Made by a program: the position numbers and the translations under genes
Shown here: one piece after another, positions 26,836 to 34,220 of the stretch
Numbering within the stretch: the first letter of the stretch is position 1
Layout: each line of letters starts with the position of its first letter
Assembly (NCBI GenBank): GCA_035555315.1
Contig: DATMGU010000064.1
Span: forward strand, 1-34,220
Origin: DATMGU01 sp035555315
GTDB lineage: Bacteria > Pseudomonadota > Alphaproteobacteria > ATCC43930 > CGMCC-115725
DNA: 34,220 nucleotides
Direction of reading: 5' to 3'
The notes under the pieces: generated by a model
What the model saw: only the letters and a program-made list of their open reading frames with translations
What the model was told of the DNA's origin: nothing
The model's database searches: none

Positions 26836-27065
26836 CGCGCGGCATCCCAGTCCTCATCGCCAACCGGTTCCAGCGGATCGTCGTAGCGCATCACCGAACC
26901 GCGCAGTACATCGAGCGGATTTCGGATCGGCGGCCGATACCGCCGTATCTCCAATTTCGGCTGGCCGTGATCGGTGATCACGACAGCTTCGCCGCTGGCT
27001 TCAATCTGCCGGAAAAACTCCAGCGCCTTGGCTTTGAACCGAGATTTCGATACCGGAGGAAGCAT
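26832..27065 (-). CDS. Phd/YefM-type antitoxin
   Basis: A 77-residue protein from ATG 27065: MLPPVSKSRFKAKALEFFRQIEASGEAVVITDHGQPKLEIRRYRP, the standard Phd/YefM DNA-binding half, then an acidic C-terminal tail (DDPLEPVGDEDWDAAR) that should wrap the toxin. A further in-frame ATG at 27077 would begin inside the inverted repeat; 27065 is preferred by family alignment. It is coupled to the toxin by a 4-nt overlap. Antitoxins of this type bind palindromes over their own promoter, and such repeats lie immediately upstream. Confidence 0.88.
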   Translation of the reverse strand: MLPPVSKSRFKAKALEFFRQIEASGEAVVITDHGQPKLEIRRYRPPIRNPLDVLRGSVMRYDDPLEPVGDEDWDAAR

Positions 27066-27116
27066 GATTATGACCATAGTCAGGTGGCATGGTCACAATC
27101 TGATACGAATCGTATC
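27066..27116. promoter_or_regulatory. Toxin-antitoxin operator repeats
   Basis: GATTATGACCAT (27066-27077) and ATGGTCACAATC (27089-27100) form an inverted repeat with 11 of 12 matching bases. Next to it GATACGAATCGTATC (27102-27116) is a palindrome with 7-bp arms around one central base. Both lie in the 117-bp gap between the antitoxin and the divergent DUF192 gene. Confidence 0.65.
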
Positions 27117-27182
27117 TTGGTGCAATGACGCTGTCACGTTGGCGCGATTTACAGGAACCGGGCGCTCGATTATGGAAGAGCC

Positions 27183-27680
27183 ATGAAAATGGCATCGGCA
27201 CTTCGGTTCGTCGCGGTATCGCTGGTTCTCCTGATGGCTGGCCCGGTCTCGGGTTTGGTCGTCCAGCCGGCGGCTGCTCAGTTGGCGACGTTCAAGACGT
27301 CCGAACTCACCATCCAGACCGCCGGCGGCGCCCGTCATTTCGCCATCGAGCTCGCGATAACCGAAGAGCAGAAGGAACAGGGTTTGATGTTCCGGCCCAG
27401 CATGGCCGCGGATGCCGGCATGCTGTTCGACTATCCGCAGCCGCGTCAGGTCGCCATGTGGATGAAGAACACGTTGCTCCCGCTGGACATGCTGTTCGTC
27501 GGCGCCGACGGCAAAATCGTCAATATCCGGGAACGCGCGGTGCCGGGATCGCTGGAGAATATCGAATCCGCCGGACCGGTCAGGGCCGTGATCGAGCTCA
27601 ATGGGGGCACGGTGGCGCGGCTCGGCATCAAGCCGGGCGACACGGTGAGCGGCCCCGGCTTTCAGCCGTTAAAGTCTTAA
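27183..27680 (+). CDS. Secreted DUF192-family protein
   Basis: A 165-residue protein. The N-terminal 33 residues (MKMASALRFVAVSLVLLMAGPVSGLVVQPAAAQ) form a signal peptide with a cut after an AAAQ- or AAA-type site. The DUF192 fold follows: FAIELAITEEQKEQGLMFRPSMAADAGMLFDYPQPRQVAMWMKNTLLPLDMLFVGADGKIVNI, with the typical GLM-R and MWMKNT-LPLDMLF signatures, ending AVIELNGGTVARLGIKPGDTV. The family is widespread, periplasmic or secreted, and of unknown molecular function. ATG 27183 or 27189 could start it. It diverges from the toxin-antitoxin pair. Confidence 0.93.
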   Translation: MKMASALRFVAVSLVLLMAGPVSGLVVQPAAAQLATFKTSELTIQTAGGARHFAIELAITEEQKEQGLMFRPSMAADAGMLFDYPQPRQVAMWMKNTLLPLDMLFVGADGKIVNIRERAVPGSLENIESAGPVRAVIELNGGTVARLGIKPGDTVSGPGFQPLKS

Positions 27681-28091
27681 TCGAGCCCGAACAGGGATTC
27701 GGCGACAGCCCCGCCTTGGACCGATGGGAATTGGTTCAACCTGACCGTGCCTGTGCCGATCGCCTGATGCGGCAAAACAGCAAGAGCGATCAAAACCTGT
27801 GAGCCAGGTCACCGCTATAGGGCGATGAAACGCCATAGAGTTTGGCGGCGGATGGGGTTGGCCCAACGGTCAGAGAGATACGTCAGACACCCCATACCGC
27901 CCGCCTCGGCGTGCCTTTACGGTTCCGCTCGCGAACTTTGCAGATCCTAAATCGCTGAATTACGAGCGATCGCCCGACGGATGCGGCTTGTTTCAAGCCC
28001 TGAGCATGGTCGGCAGCTGCGACAGCACCTTTCGATTACCGCCGGCGCGTCGACGCCGGGTTGTGGCGCCCTTTGATCTCGGAGATCGTCG
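27681..28091. other. Intergenic region of about 410 bp
   Basis: No supportable gene. A bulged hairpin (CTATAGGGCG / CGCCATAG, 27814-27837) may act as a weak terminator for the DUF192 gene. A 6-bp GC palindrome (CCGGCG / CGCCGG) lies near 28045. GC content is lower than in the flanking genes. Confidence 0.4.
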
Positions 28092-28937
28092 ATGACGACA
28101 CTGATGGCTGTCGCCAACGCCCAGGCATCCGGGCGGCTCAAGCAGTCGATGCCCTTCATCACGATCGTCGTCGCCAGCGTCGTCATCTGTGGATATATCC
28201 TGGCCTACGCCAAGGTCGACAGCATCGGCGTCGTCGCGATGCTGGCCATCCTGATTTCGGCATTGATCTCGAGCATCGCCGGCTTTGCCTTTTCGGCGCT
28301 GGCCGGTGCCATCCTGTTCCATCTCATGGAGCCGGTCCACGCCGTCGCGATCATGATCGGATGCTCGATCGCGATCCAATCCTATAGCATCGCCGCGCTA
28401 CGCGGCTCGATCGAATGGCGCAAGCTCATGCCGTTCCTGGTCGGCGGCGTGGCCGGCGTGCCGGTTGGCGTGTTCGTCCTGCATGCCGCCAGCCCGAAGC
28501 TCTATGGCGTGGCGATCGGCGTGCTCCTGATCGCGTATGGCGGGTACATGCTGCTCCGCAAGCCGATGGCACCGATGCTTCGTGGCGGCAAGGCGGCCGA
28601 TGCGGTGGTCGGATTCCTCGGTGGCATCACCGGTGGTCTGGCGGCGTTTCCCGGCGCGTTCGTCACGATCTGGTGCGGATTGCGGGGCTGGGACAAGGTC
28701 CAGCAACGCGGCGTCTTCCAGCCCTACATCCTCGCCATGCAGGTCTATGCGCTGATCTATCTGGTCGTGGCCGGGGGCCGCGCGGGCACGATCGATTTCG
28801 CCTTCGTGACCTATCTGCCGGCCGCTCTGATCGGTGCGTTCATCGGCCTGAAGCTGTTCCGGCGGATGACCGACGAACAGTTCAATCGAGCGGTTTTCCT
28901 GCTGCTCATCGTCTCGGGCTTCGGCCTGGCGCTGTGA
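28092..28937 (+). CDS. TauE/SafE-family membrane permease
   Basis: A 281-residue membrane protein with about eight helices, e.g. ITIVVASVVICGYILAYA (about 23-40), VVAMLAILISALISSIAGFAFSALAGAILF (48-77), LMPFLVGGVAGVPVGVFVL, LYGVAIGVLLIAYGGYMLL, ALIGAFIGLKLF, and AVFLLLIVSGFGLAL at the end. The two repeated half-motifs (SSIAGFAFSALAGA and GFLGGITGGLAAFPGA) are typical of the TSUP family, which exports or takes up sulfite, sulfoacetate or related organic anions. The substrate is not identifiable. The IalB-like gene follows 29 bp later and may be co-transcribed. Confidence 0.9.
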   Translation: MTTLMAVANAQASGRLKQSMPFITIVVASVVICGYILAYAKVDSIGVVAMLAILISALISSIAGFAFSALAGAILFHLMEPVHAVAIMIGCSIAIQSYSIAALRGSIEWRKLMPFLVGGVAGVPVGVFVLHAASPKLYGVAIGVLLIAYGGYMLLRKPMAPMLRGGKAADAVVGFLGGITGGLAAFPGAFVTIWCGLRGWDKVQQRGVFQPYILAMQVYALIYLVVAGGRAGTIDFAFVTYLPAALIGAFIGLKLFRRMTDEQFNRAVFLLLIVSGFGLAL

Positions 28938-28966
28938 CCAACCTTCTCCATCGAGGTTTTTGAGCA

Positions 28967-29452
28967 ATGACGAAGATGATCAACGATATCAAGATCTGGA
29001 TGTTGTGCCTTGGCGTGCTCGGCATCCCGTTGCTGGCCGCCCTCTGGACGACATCCATGGATGTGCCGGTCGCGGCGGAGGAGGCGGCACCGATCCCGGC
29101 CACCTCGGATGCTCCGCGACTCACCGCCCAGACCTTCGCGAGCTGGGTCTATCGTTGCCAGGAGCCGGCGCCGGGCGGCAAGCCCGATCTCGCACAATGC
29201 GAGCTCACCCAGGACGGGGACGTCCAGCAGGCGCAGCCTGTCATGACCGTCGCCTTCACGCCCGGCCAGGGGGTGAAGGGCCACGTCGTGACCGTCCGGC
29301 TGCCGAAGACGGTCGCGTTCGACCCTGGTGGCCAGCCGTTGATCATCGAGTTCCCGTTGGCCGGCTCCGCCGCCCTTGACGGCCAGAGCACCACAGCCAA
29401 GGGATCCGCCGAGATGGCGGAGGCGATCGCCGACATGAAGGACCATGACTAA
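28967..29452 (+). CDS. IalB-like secreted protein, short form
   Basis: A 161-residue protein with a long hydrophobic N-terminal helix (IWMLCLGVLGIPLLAALW, 9-26) acting as signal or anchor, an Ala/Pro-rich linker, then QTFASWVYRCQEPAPGGKPDLAQCELTQDGDVQQAQPVMTVAF. The W-x(2)-RC ... CEL-Q pattern with its two Cys is the core of the invasion-associated locus B family of alphaproteobacteria. The usual C-terminal part with a further Cys pair is absent, and the protein ends in a Ser/Thr/Met-rich tail, so it is shorter than the family. Role unknown; in Bartonella IalB is linked to erythrocyte invasion. Confidence 0.75.
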   Translation: MTKMINDIKIWMLCLGVLGIPLLAALWTTSMDVPVAAEEAAPIPATSDAPRLTAQTFASWVYRCQEPAPGGKPDLAQCELTQDGDVQQAQPVMTVAFTPGQGVKGHVVTVRLPKTVAFDPGGQPLIIEFPLAGSAALDGQSTTAKGSAEMAEAIADMKDHD

Positions 29453-29475
29453 GCTTGGAGCCGGGAGTCCAGGTC

Positions 29476-31206
29476 CTACGCCGCGGCGGGTTCGACCAGC
29501 CGTCTCGGCTCGCCCTCGTTGCCTTCCAGTCGAATCACCCGCTGATGATAGGCCTTGAGTGCCTCCCGATGGCCGATGCTGACCACCGTGGTCGCCGGCA
29601 GCCATTCGGCGATCAGCGCGTAGAGGCGCCGTTCCTGGGCCTCGTCCATGGCGGAGGTCGCCTCGTCGAGGAACAGCCAATCGGGTTTCAGCAGCAGGGC
29701 GCGGGCGATCGCCACGCGCTGCTGTTCGCCGGGGGACAGGATCTGTTCCCAGTGACCCTGCTCGTCGAGTCGGTCGGCCAGGGCGTCGAGATCGACCGCG
29801 GTGAGGGCGGCGCGGGCCTCGATATCGCCGTCGCGATCGGCGGGGGCCGTCCCCGGGAACCACAGCGCATCGCGCAAGGAGCCGATCGGCATATAGGTCC
29901 GCTGCGGGAGGAACAGGGTATGGGCGGAGGCCGGCATCTCGACCCGCCCCGTGGCGAAGGGCCAGATCCCGGCCAGCACCCGGAACAGCGTGCTCTTGCC
30001 GCTGCCTGAAATACCGGTCAGCAGGGTCGATTGGCCGGGCCGCAGCACCAGCGTACTGGGCGTCAGCAGGGTCTGGCCGTCGGGCAGGGTGATGCCGACT
30101 TCGTCGAGTTCGACGGTCGTGCGGGCTTCCGGCAGCAGCTGCAGCGTTTCGGGGGTGGCCCCGATGCGCGTCAGATCGGCGTTGAACTGGGTCAAGCGGT
30201 CGACCGTGGCACGCCATTCCGCGAAGGTCGTATAGGCGTCCATGAACCAGGACAGCGCGCCGTTGACCCGGCCGAAGGCGCCGGAGGTCCGCTGCAGGGT
30301 GCCGAGTTCGATCGCTCCCGAAAAGTAGCGCGGCGCCTGGAACAAGTAGGGAAAGAACGCCGAGAACTGCGAGAAGGTAACGTTGAAGACGACGAGCTGG
30401 CTGCGCTTCCAGATGACGCGCTTGGTGTTGCCGTAAAGGGCCATGAAATCGCCGATCAGCGAGCGCTGCTCCTGTGCCTCGCCATTATAGAGGGCGACGC
30501 TTTCGGCGGTCTCCCGCAGCCGGATCATGCCGAACCGGAAATTCGCCTCAAGCCGCTGCTGCCGGTTGGTGAGGCCGATCAGCGGCCAGCCGATCAGGTG
30601 GGTGATGACCGACCCGATGCCGCAATAGACCAGCGCCAGCCAGAACATATAGCCGGGGATGGTGATCGTGGCGAAGCCGAGCGGCAGGTCCACGCTGCCC
30701 GACAAGGTCCAGAGGATCGTCGAGAACGAGACCAGGGTGACGACCGAGCTCAACAGCCCCAGGGCCAGCGCCAGGGTGTCGGAGATGAACAGGCGGATGT
30801 CCTCCTGGATACGCTGGTCCGGGTTGTCGACCGCGCCGCTGAACTTCATGCGGTAATAGGAGCGGCGTTCCAGCCAGCGGGAGATATAGCTGTCGGTCAG
30901 CCATCGCCGCCAGCGCAGCTGCAGCACGGCGTTCATCGCGTAGTTCAGGATGGCGACGAACAATTCGGCCATGATCAGCAGGGCGATCGTCCCGAAAGCC
31001 GCGTAGAACGCCGCCCGATCGCGTTTCTGGATGGCGTTGAACATCTCGCCGTTGGCTGAGTTGAACAACACGCTGAGATAAACCGAGCCGAGATTGCAGG
31101 CGACGATCGTGCCGAGCAACCCATAGGCGCTCCATCGTTCCTCGCTCTGCCAATAGGCTTTCGACAGCCGCCAGGCCTGATGAATAAGGTTCGCCGCGCG
31201 CCTCAT
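29476..31206 (-). CDS. ABC transporter with fused membrane and ATPase domains (SbmA/BacA-related, YddA type)
   Basis: A 576-residue half-transporter. The membrane domain (about 20-340, with SAYGLLGTIVACNLGSVYLSVLFNSANGEMFNAIQKRD, the SbmA/BacA-like opening) is followed by an ATPase: Walker A GISGSGKST, the signature in LSPGEQQRVAIARALL (LSPGE in place of LSGGQ, as is usual for this group), Walker B WLFLDEATSAMD, and switch His in VVSIGHR. Related proteins (BacA, YddA, vitamin B12 transporter Rv1819c) move peptides, cobalamin or long-chain acyl compounds. ATG 31206 is chosen because it overlaps the queG stop by 4 nt (ATGA) and begins the conserved region; the frame runs on to 31620 inside queG. 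Confidence 0.9.
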   Translation of the reverse strand: MRRAANLIHQAWRLSKAYWQSEERWSAYGLLGTIVACNLGSVYLSVLFNSANGEMFNAIQKRDRAAFYAAFGTIALLIMAELFVAILNYAMNAVLQLRWRRWLTDSYISRWLERRSYYRMKFSGAVDNPDQRIQEDIRLFISDTLALALGLLSSVVTLVSFSTILWTLSGSVDLPLGFATITIPGYMFWLALVYCGIGSVITHLIGWPLIGLTNRQQRLEANFRFGMIRLRETAESVALYNGEAQEQRSLIGDFMALYGNTKRVIWKRSQLVVFNVTFSQFSAFFPYLFQAPRYFSGAIELGTLQRTSGAFGRVNGALSWFMDAYTTFAEWRATVDRLTQFNADLTRIGATPETLQLLPEARTTVELDEVGITLPDGQTLLTPSTLVLRPGQSTLLTGISGSGKSTLFRVLAGIWPFATGRVEMPASAHTLFLPQRTYMPIGSLRDALWFPGTAPADRDGDIEARAALTAVDLDALADRLDEQGHWEQILSPGEQQRVAIARALLLKPDWLFLDEATSAMDEAQERRLYALIAEWLPATTVVSIGHREALKAYHQRVIRLEGNEGEPRRLVEPAAA

Positions 31207-32348
31207 GCCGTGTCCTTTTGCTTGGTGTTCGTGTCGAGCGCCATCCGCCATTCCTGCCGCACATCCGGGTCGGTTTCGCTCGTCGCCACCGACACGTGGC
31301 GGCGCAGCCGGTCGCGGTCCAGCCGCCCCAGGGCCCACACCACCATGGCACGAACCAGCGGGGAACCATCGGTCAGCAACGTCTCGGCAACAAGGGCGAG
31401 CGCCGGCACGCCGCTGTTGCCGATGGCGATCAGGACGTTGCGCACGAACCGGTCGCGGCCGATACGCTTGATCGGCGAGCCCGAGAAGAACCGCCGGAAC
31501 CCCGCATCGTCGAGCAGCGCCAGCTCCGCCAGCAGCGGCGCGGCGAGGTCGGCGCGCGGCTGGAACGCCAGTTCGGCGGTGCGTCGCGCGAATTTGTTCC
31601 AGGGGCAGACCGCCAGGCAATCGTCGCAGCCATAGATGCGGTTGCCGATCGGCACCCGGAACTCGGCCGGGATATGCCCTTTATGCTCGATCGTCAGATA
31701 CGAGATGCAGCGCCTGGCGTCGAGCCGATAGGGGGCGGGAAACGCCTGGGTCGGACAGATGTCGAGACACGCATGGCAGCTGCCGCAATGGTCGGCCTCG
31801 GCGGGATCGGGTGTCAGGGCCAGCGTCGTGAAGATCTCGCCGAGGAACAGCCAGGAGCCGAACTCGCGGGAGACCAGATTGGTGTGGCGGCCCTGCCAGC
31901 CGGCGCCGGCCGCCTGGGCGAGCGGCTTTTCCATAACAGGGGCGGTGTCGACGAACACCTTGAGATCGCCGCCGAATCGGGTCGCCAGCCAGCGGCCGAG
32001 CTGTTTCAGCCGGGGTTTCACCACGTCGTGATAGTCGCGTCCCTGGGCATAGACCGAGATGCCGCCATGCGCGGGCCGGCCCAGGATGGCGAGCGGATCG
32101 CCCGCCGGACCGTAATTCATGCCGAGCACGATGACGCCGCCGGTCTCGGCCCAGAGCTGGCGGGGATCGGATCGACGGTCGGGGTCGCGGGCGAGCCAAG
32201 CCATGTCGCCCTCGGCGCCATCCGCCAGGAACCGGGCGAGGCCGGGTGCCGCCGTCGCGGGCAGGGCAGGGGCGGCGAAGCGGATGACGTCGAAGCCCAG
32301 CCGCGCCGCCTCCGCCCGGATCGCCGGCCGCGGGTCAGCCGCGGCCAC
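31203..32348 (-). CDS. queG: Epoxyqueuosine reductase
   Basis: A 381-residue iron-sulfur, cobalamin-dependent enzyme that reduces epoxyqueuosine to queuosine in tRNA anticodon position 34. The N-terminal half has VIVLGMNYG and FVDTAPVMEKPLAQAAGAGWQGRHTNLV with the catalytic Asp134. Two 4Fe-4S clusters are built from CGSCHACLDICP (Cys188, 191, 194, 198), Cys214 and CDDCLAVCPW (Cys241, 244, 248). A C-terminal HEAT-like helical repeat (IAIGNSGVPALALVAETLL) is present. The start is GTG 32348, overlapping queF by 14 nt; the frame extends further into queF but without family similarity. No strong ribosome site precedes it, so coupling to queF is likely. Confidence 0.95.
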   Translation of the reverse strand: MAAADPRPAIRAEAARLGFDVIRFAAPALPATAAPGLARFLADGAEGDMAWLARDPDRRSDPRQLWAETGGVIVLGMNYGPAGDPLAILGRPAHGGISVYAQGRDYHDVVKPRLKQLGRWLATRFGGDLKVFVDTAPVMEKPLAQAAGAGWQGRHTNLVSREFGSWLFLGEIFTTLALTPDPAEADHCGSCHACLDICPTQAFPAPYRLDARRCISYLTIEHKGHIPAEFRVPIGNRIYGCDDCLAVCPWNKFARRTAELAFQPRADLAAPLLAELALLDDAGFRRFFSGSPIKRIGRDRFVRNVLIAIGNSGVPALALVAETLLTDGSPLVRAMVVWALGRLDRDRLRRHVSVATSETDPDVRQEWRMALDTNTKQKDTA

Positions 32349-32796
32349 GATAGGGCGGCACGCCCTGATCCGGCAGCCACAAGCCGTCCGGCGCCGGACC
32401 GGTCTGATAGAACACGTCGATCGGCATGCCGCCGCGCGGATACCAGTAGCCGCCGATGCGCAGCCAGACCGGCGCCAGTTCCGCCACCAGCCGCCGCGCG
32501 ATCCCCACGGTGCAGGCCTCGTGGAAGGCTCCATGGTTGCGGAACGCGCCGAGGAAGAGCTTCAGCGACTTGCTTTCGACCAGATACGCGTCGGGCACGT
32601 AGTCGATCACCAGATGGGCGAAATCCGGCTGACCGGTCAGCGGGCAAAGCGAGGTGAATTCCGGCACGGCGAAGCGCACCAGATAGATCTGCCCGGGTTC
32701 CGGGTTCGACACCTTCTCCAGCAGGGCCGAGGCCGGGTTCTCCGGCAGGACCGTGGGCTGGCCGAGTTGGGTCAGCGTCTCATAGCCGGTCGTCAT
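32335..32796 (-). CDS. queF: NADPH-dependent 7-cyano-7-deazaguanine (preQ0) reductase
   Basis: A 153-residue tunnelling-fold enzyme that reduces preQ0 to preQ1, the base that tgt puts into tRNA. It has the catalytic Cys51 and Asp58 in FTSLCPLTGQPDFA, the QueF motif ESKSLKLFLGAFRNHG (about 74-89), and His92-Glu93 in AFHE. The length is that of the short, single-domain (YkvM) form, in contrast to the longer E. coli type. AAGGAG precedes the ATG. No preQ1 riboswitch is seen upstream. It is the first gene of queF-queG-ABC transporter, all overlapping. Confidence 0.95.
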   Translation of the reverse strand: MTTGYETLTQLGQPTVLPENPASALLEKVSNPEPGQIYLVRFAVPEFTSLCPLTGQPDFAHLVIDYVPDAYLVESKSLKLFLGAFRNHGAFHEACTVGIARRLVAELAPVWLRIGGYWYPRGGMPIDVFYQTGPAPDGLWLPDQGVPPYRGRG

Positions 32797-32856
32797 GCGG
32801 TCTCAACTCCTTCGACCACTTCAGCACTCCGTCGATCTAAGGGTGCGAAGGACTGC

Positions 32857-33156
32857 CTAAAATGAATCCGGGAACAAATCCGGCAGATGTCGCGCGCCGT
32901 GTGCCACCCGGACAACCTCGATACCGCTACTTACCTCACGGTAGAGAATGAGATAGCGGCCGACAGCGAAATATCGAAGTTCTGGTGCAAGATCGACGCG
33001 CGCAGACCCGGTTCCGGGATACTCCGCAAGGAGTTCACAAGCAGCATCTATCTTGTCGAGAAGCATATCGGCGGAATTTGGGTTGTGCTGAGCGATGTAG
33101 AGCCAAATCTTGATCAGGTCGTCTTCGGCGCGCGCGGTGCGGCTGACATGAGCCAA
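32857..33156 (-). CDS. ParE/RelE-family toxin
   Basis: A 99-residue protein (SRTARAEDDLIKIWLYIAQHNPNSADMLLDKIDAACELLAEYPGTG, then RYLILYREVSSGIEVVRVAHGARHLPDLF) with the helical hairpin and C-terminal strand pattern of ParE toxins, which inhibit gyrase. The end RVAHGARHLPDLF is the family's conserved tail. It follows the antitoxin by six bases in the same direction. Base composition is less GC-rich than queF or tgt, fitting an inserted module. Confidence 0.93.
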   Translation of the reverse strand: MAHVSRTARAEDDLIKIWLYIAQHNPNSADMLLDKIDAACELLAEYPGTGSARVDLAPELRYFAVGRYLILYREVSSGIEVVRVAHGARHLPDLFPDSF

Positions 33157-33162
33157 ACAGGC

Positions 33163-33450
33163 TCACCCGACGGCCGGAGTGGCGCCAAGCTGGCGGCGCG
33201 CCTCACGCTTGATGGATTCGATGCTTTCAAACCGGCCAGGGCCGCTGGCCAACCCTTCGGCCCACAATCGCCGGAGTTCATCCTGTTCAGGCAATTTCAG
33301 CGTCCGCCGAAGTTTCCACTCCCGCAGCGCCTCACGGATAACCTCGCTCCCAGAGGCGTATTCGCCGCTGGCAACTGCCTGCTGCACCAAAGCAGCCATT
33401 TCAGTCGTGAGGGCCACACTGACCTTGGAAACCTTCGAGACGTTCGACAT
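33163..33450 (-). CDS. ParD-type antitoxin (CopG/ribbon-helix-helix)
   Basis: A 95-residue protein from ATG 33450: VSVALTTEMAALVQQAVASGEYASGSEVIREALREWKLRR, the ParD ribbon-helix-helix DNA-binding part, followed by an acidic, helical toxin-binding tail. ATG 33450 has AAAGGA nine bases upstream; a frame to 33501 adds unrelated residues. It probably represses its own operon, which lies between tgt and queF. Confidence 0.92.
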   Translation of the reverse strand: MSNVSKVSKVSVALTTEMAALVQQAVASGEYASGSEVIREALREWKLRRTLKLPEQDELRRLWAEGLASGPGRFESIESIKREARRQLGATPAVG

Positions 33451-33536
33451 GAGGGCAATCCTTTTAGGCAGCTTTGGTAGCATATCTTGCCACCATTCCA
33501 AAATTTCCAGTGCCGTCCTGTGAAGTCGGCGGAGGA

Positions 33537-34220
33537 TCAGCTCGGGTTTGGTTCGATATCGCCCAGCGCTTGGCCCCGCCGGAATTCCTCGACGAACGCC
33601 GCCAAGCCGCCGGCCTCGATCGCGGTGCGCAGGCCGGCCATCAAATCCTGGTAATAGGTGAGGTTATGCCAGGTCAGCAGCACCGCCCCCAGGATTTCCT
33701 GGGCGCGCTGCAGATGGTGCAGATAGGCGCGCGAATAGTTCGTGCAGGCGGGGCAGCGGCAGTCGGCGTCGAGCGGTCGCGTATCGTCCATGTGGCGGGC
33801 GTTGCGCAGATTGACCTTGCCGCGCCGGGTGAAGGCCTGGCCGGTGCGGCCGGAACGGGTCGGCATCACGCAATCGAACATGTCGATGCCGCGTGCCACG
33901 GCGCCGACCAGATCGTCGGGCGTGCCGACGCCCATGAGATAGCGCGGCCGGTCGGCGGGCAGGGCCGGCACCGTCCCGTCCAGCACGGCGAACATGGTCT
34001 CCTGCCCCTCGCCGACGGCGAGGCCGCCGACCGCGTAGCCGTCGAAGCCGATCGCGGTGAGGTTCTCGACCGATCTCAACCGCAGATCCAGATGCACGCC
34101 GCCCTGGACGATGCCGAACAGGCCATAGCCGGGGCGCGGCACGAAGGCCGCCCTCGAGCGTTCCGCCCAGCGCATCGACAGGCCGAGCGAGGTCTCGGTC
34201 GTCTCGTAGCTGGAGGGGTG
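33537..34220 (-). CDS. tgt: tRNA-guanine transglycosylase, C-terminal part (5' end outside window)
   Basis: The frame is open to the right edge, so the N-terminus is missing; 227 residues are visible up to the stop at 33537. Conserved elements: ETSLGLSMRWAERS, LFGIVQGGVHLDLR, GYAVGGLAVGEGQETMF, RYLMGVGTPDDLVGAVARGIDMFDCVMPTRSGRTGQAFT with the nucleophilic Asp in MFDCV, and the zinc site CRCPACTNYSRAYLHHL. The enzyme exchanges guanine 34 of tRNA(Asp, Asn, His, Tyr) for preQ1 in bacteria. All visible catalytic and zinc residues are present. It is read in the same direction as the ParDE pair and queF-queG. Confidence 0.95.
   Translation of the reverse strand, partial: HPSSYETTETSLGLSMRWAERSRAAFVPRPGYGLFGIVQGGVHLDLRLRSVENLTAIGFDGYAVGGLAVGEGQETMFAVLDGTVPALPADRPRYLMGVGTPDDLVGAVARGIDMFDCVMPTRSGRTGQAFTRRGKVNLRNARHMDDTRPLDADCRCPACTNYSRAYLHHLQRAQEILGAVLLTWHNLTYYQDLMAGLRTAIEAGGLAAFVEEFRRGQALGDIEPNPS

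Noticed and set aside
27125..27802. A 225-codon plus-strand frame over the DUF192 gene
   Set aside because: It is an Arg/Gly-rich frame-shifted reading of the DUF192 coding sequence.
32797..32860. A preQ1 riboswitch before queF
   Set aside because: The 60-bp gap shows no hairpin followed by the A-rich tail and C-rich pairing expected of that riboswitch.

Overview
The window is GC-rich chromosomal DNA, most likely from an alphaproteobacterium of Rhodospirillales type. This rests on the adjacent gyrA-coaD pair, a YcjX/YcjF pair, an AapJ-type amino-acid binding protein, an IalB-like secreted protein, and GC-skewed codon use that leaves long antisense open frames. No rRNA, CRISPR array or recognisable transposase is visible.

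Layout. (1) 1-4925: a leftward operon of a class-III aminotransferase, a Tat-exported peptide-type ABC solute-binding protein, and the N-terminal two fifths or so of an N,N-dimethylformamidase large-subunit-like protein that runs off the left edge. A FadR-type GntR regulator diverges from it, and a long inverted repeat with two GntR-like sites lies between them. (2) 4951-7815: leftward ycjX-ycjF and a small conserved gene. (3) 8075-9739: a 1.66-kb segment bounded by imperfect terminal inverted repeats. It carries an unknown protein and a Mu-like-phage winged-helix protein but no transposase. (4) 9748-13387: a type I secretion HlyB/HlyD pair with no visible substrate. (5) 13623-17547: gyrA, coaD, tRNA-Lys(UUU) and a small protein. 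(6) 17642-19312: an orphan AapJ-like binding protein, apparently with a non-canonical start codon, and an unknown protein. (7) 19566-23438: a LuxO-like sigma-54 activator facing a response regulator/Hpt pair with no histidine kinase, then a lytic transglycosylase-like protein and a small unknown gene. (8) 23553-26412: a Cys/Met-metabolism PLP enzyme, a Nudix hydrolase and a divergent histone-deacetylase-like enzyme. (9) 26437-27680: a Phd/VapC-type toxin-antitoxin pair with operator palindromes, divergent from a secreted DUF192 protein. (10) 28092-29452: a TauE/SafE permease and an IalB-like protein. (11) 29476-34220: a queuosine region (queF, queG, and tgt cut by the right edge), with an SbmA/BacA-type ABC exporter overlapping queG and a ParDE-type toxin-antitoxin pair between tgt and queF.

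How the parts work together. The left operon looks like uptake and breakdown of an amide- or amine-containing compound under GntR control. queF, queG and tgt cover three steps of tRNA queuosine synthesis. Tight coupling is common: four gene pairs overlap by 4 nt and three by exactly 14 nt. The least explained parts are the transposase-less inverted-repeat element, the dimethylformamidase-like operon with its operator, and the unusual start codons.
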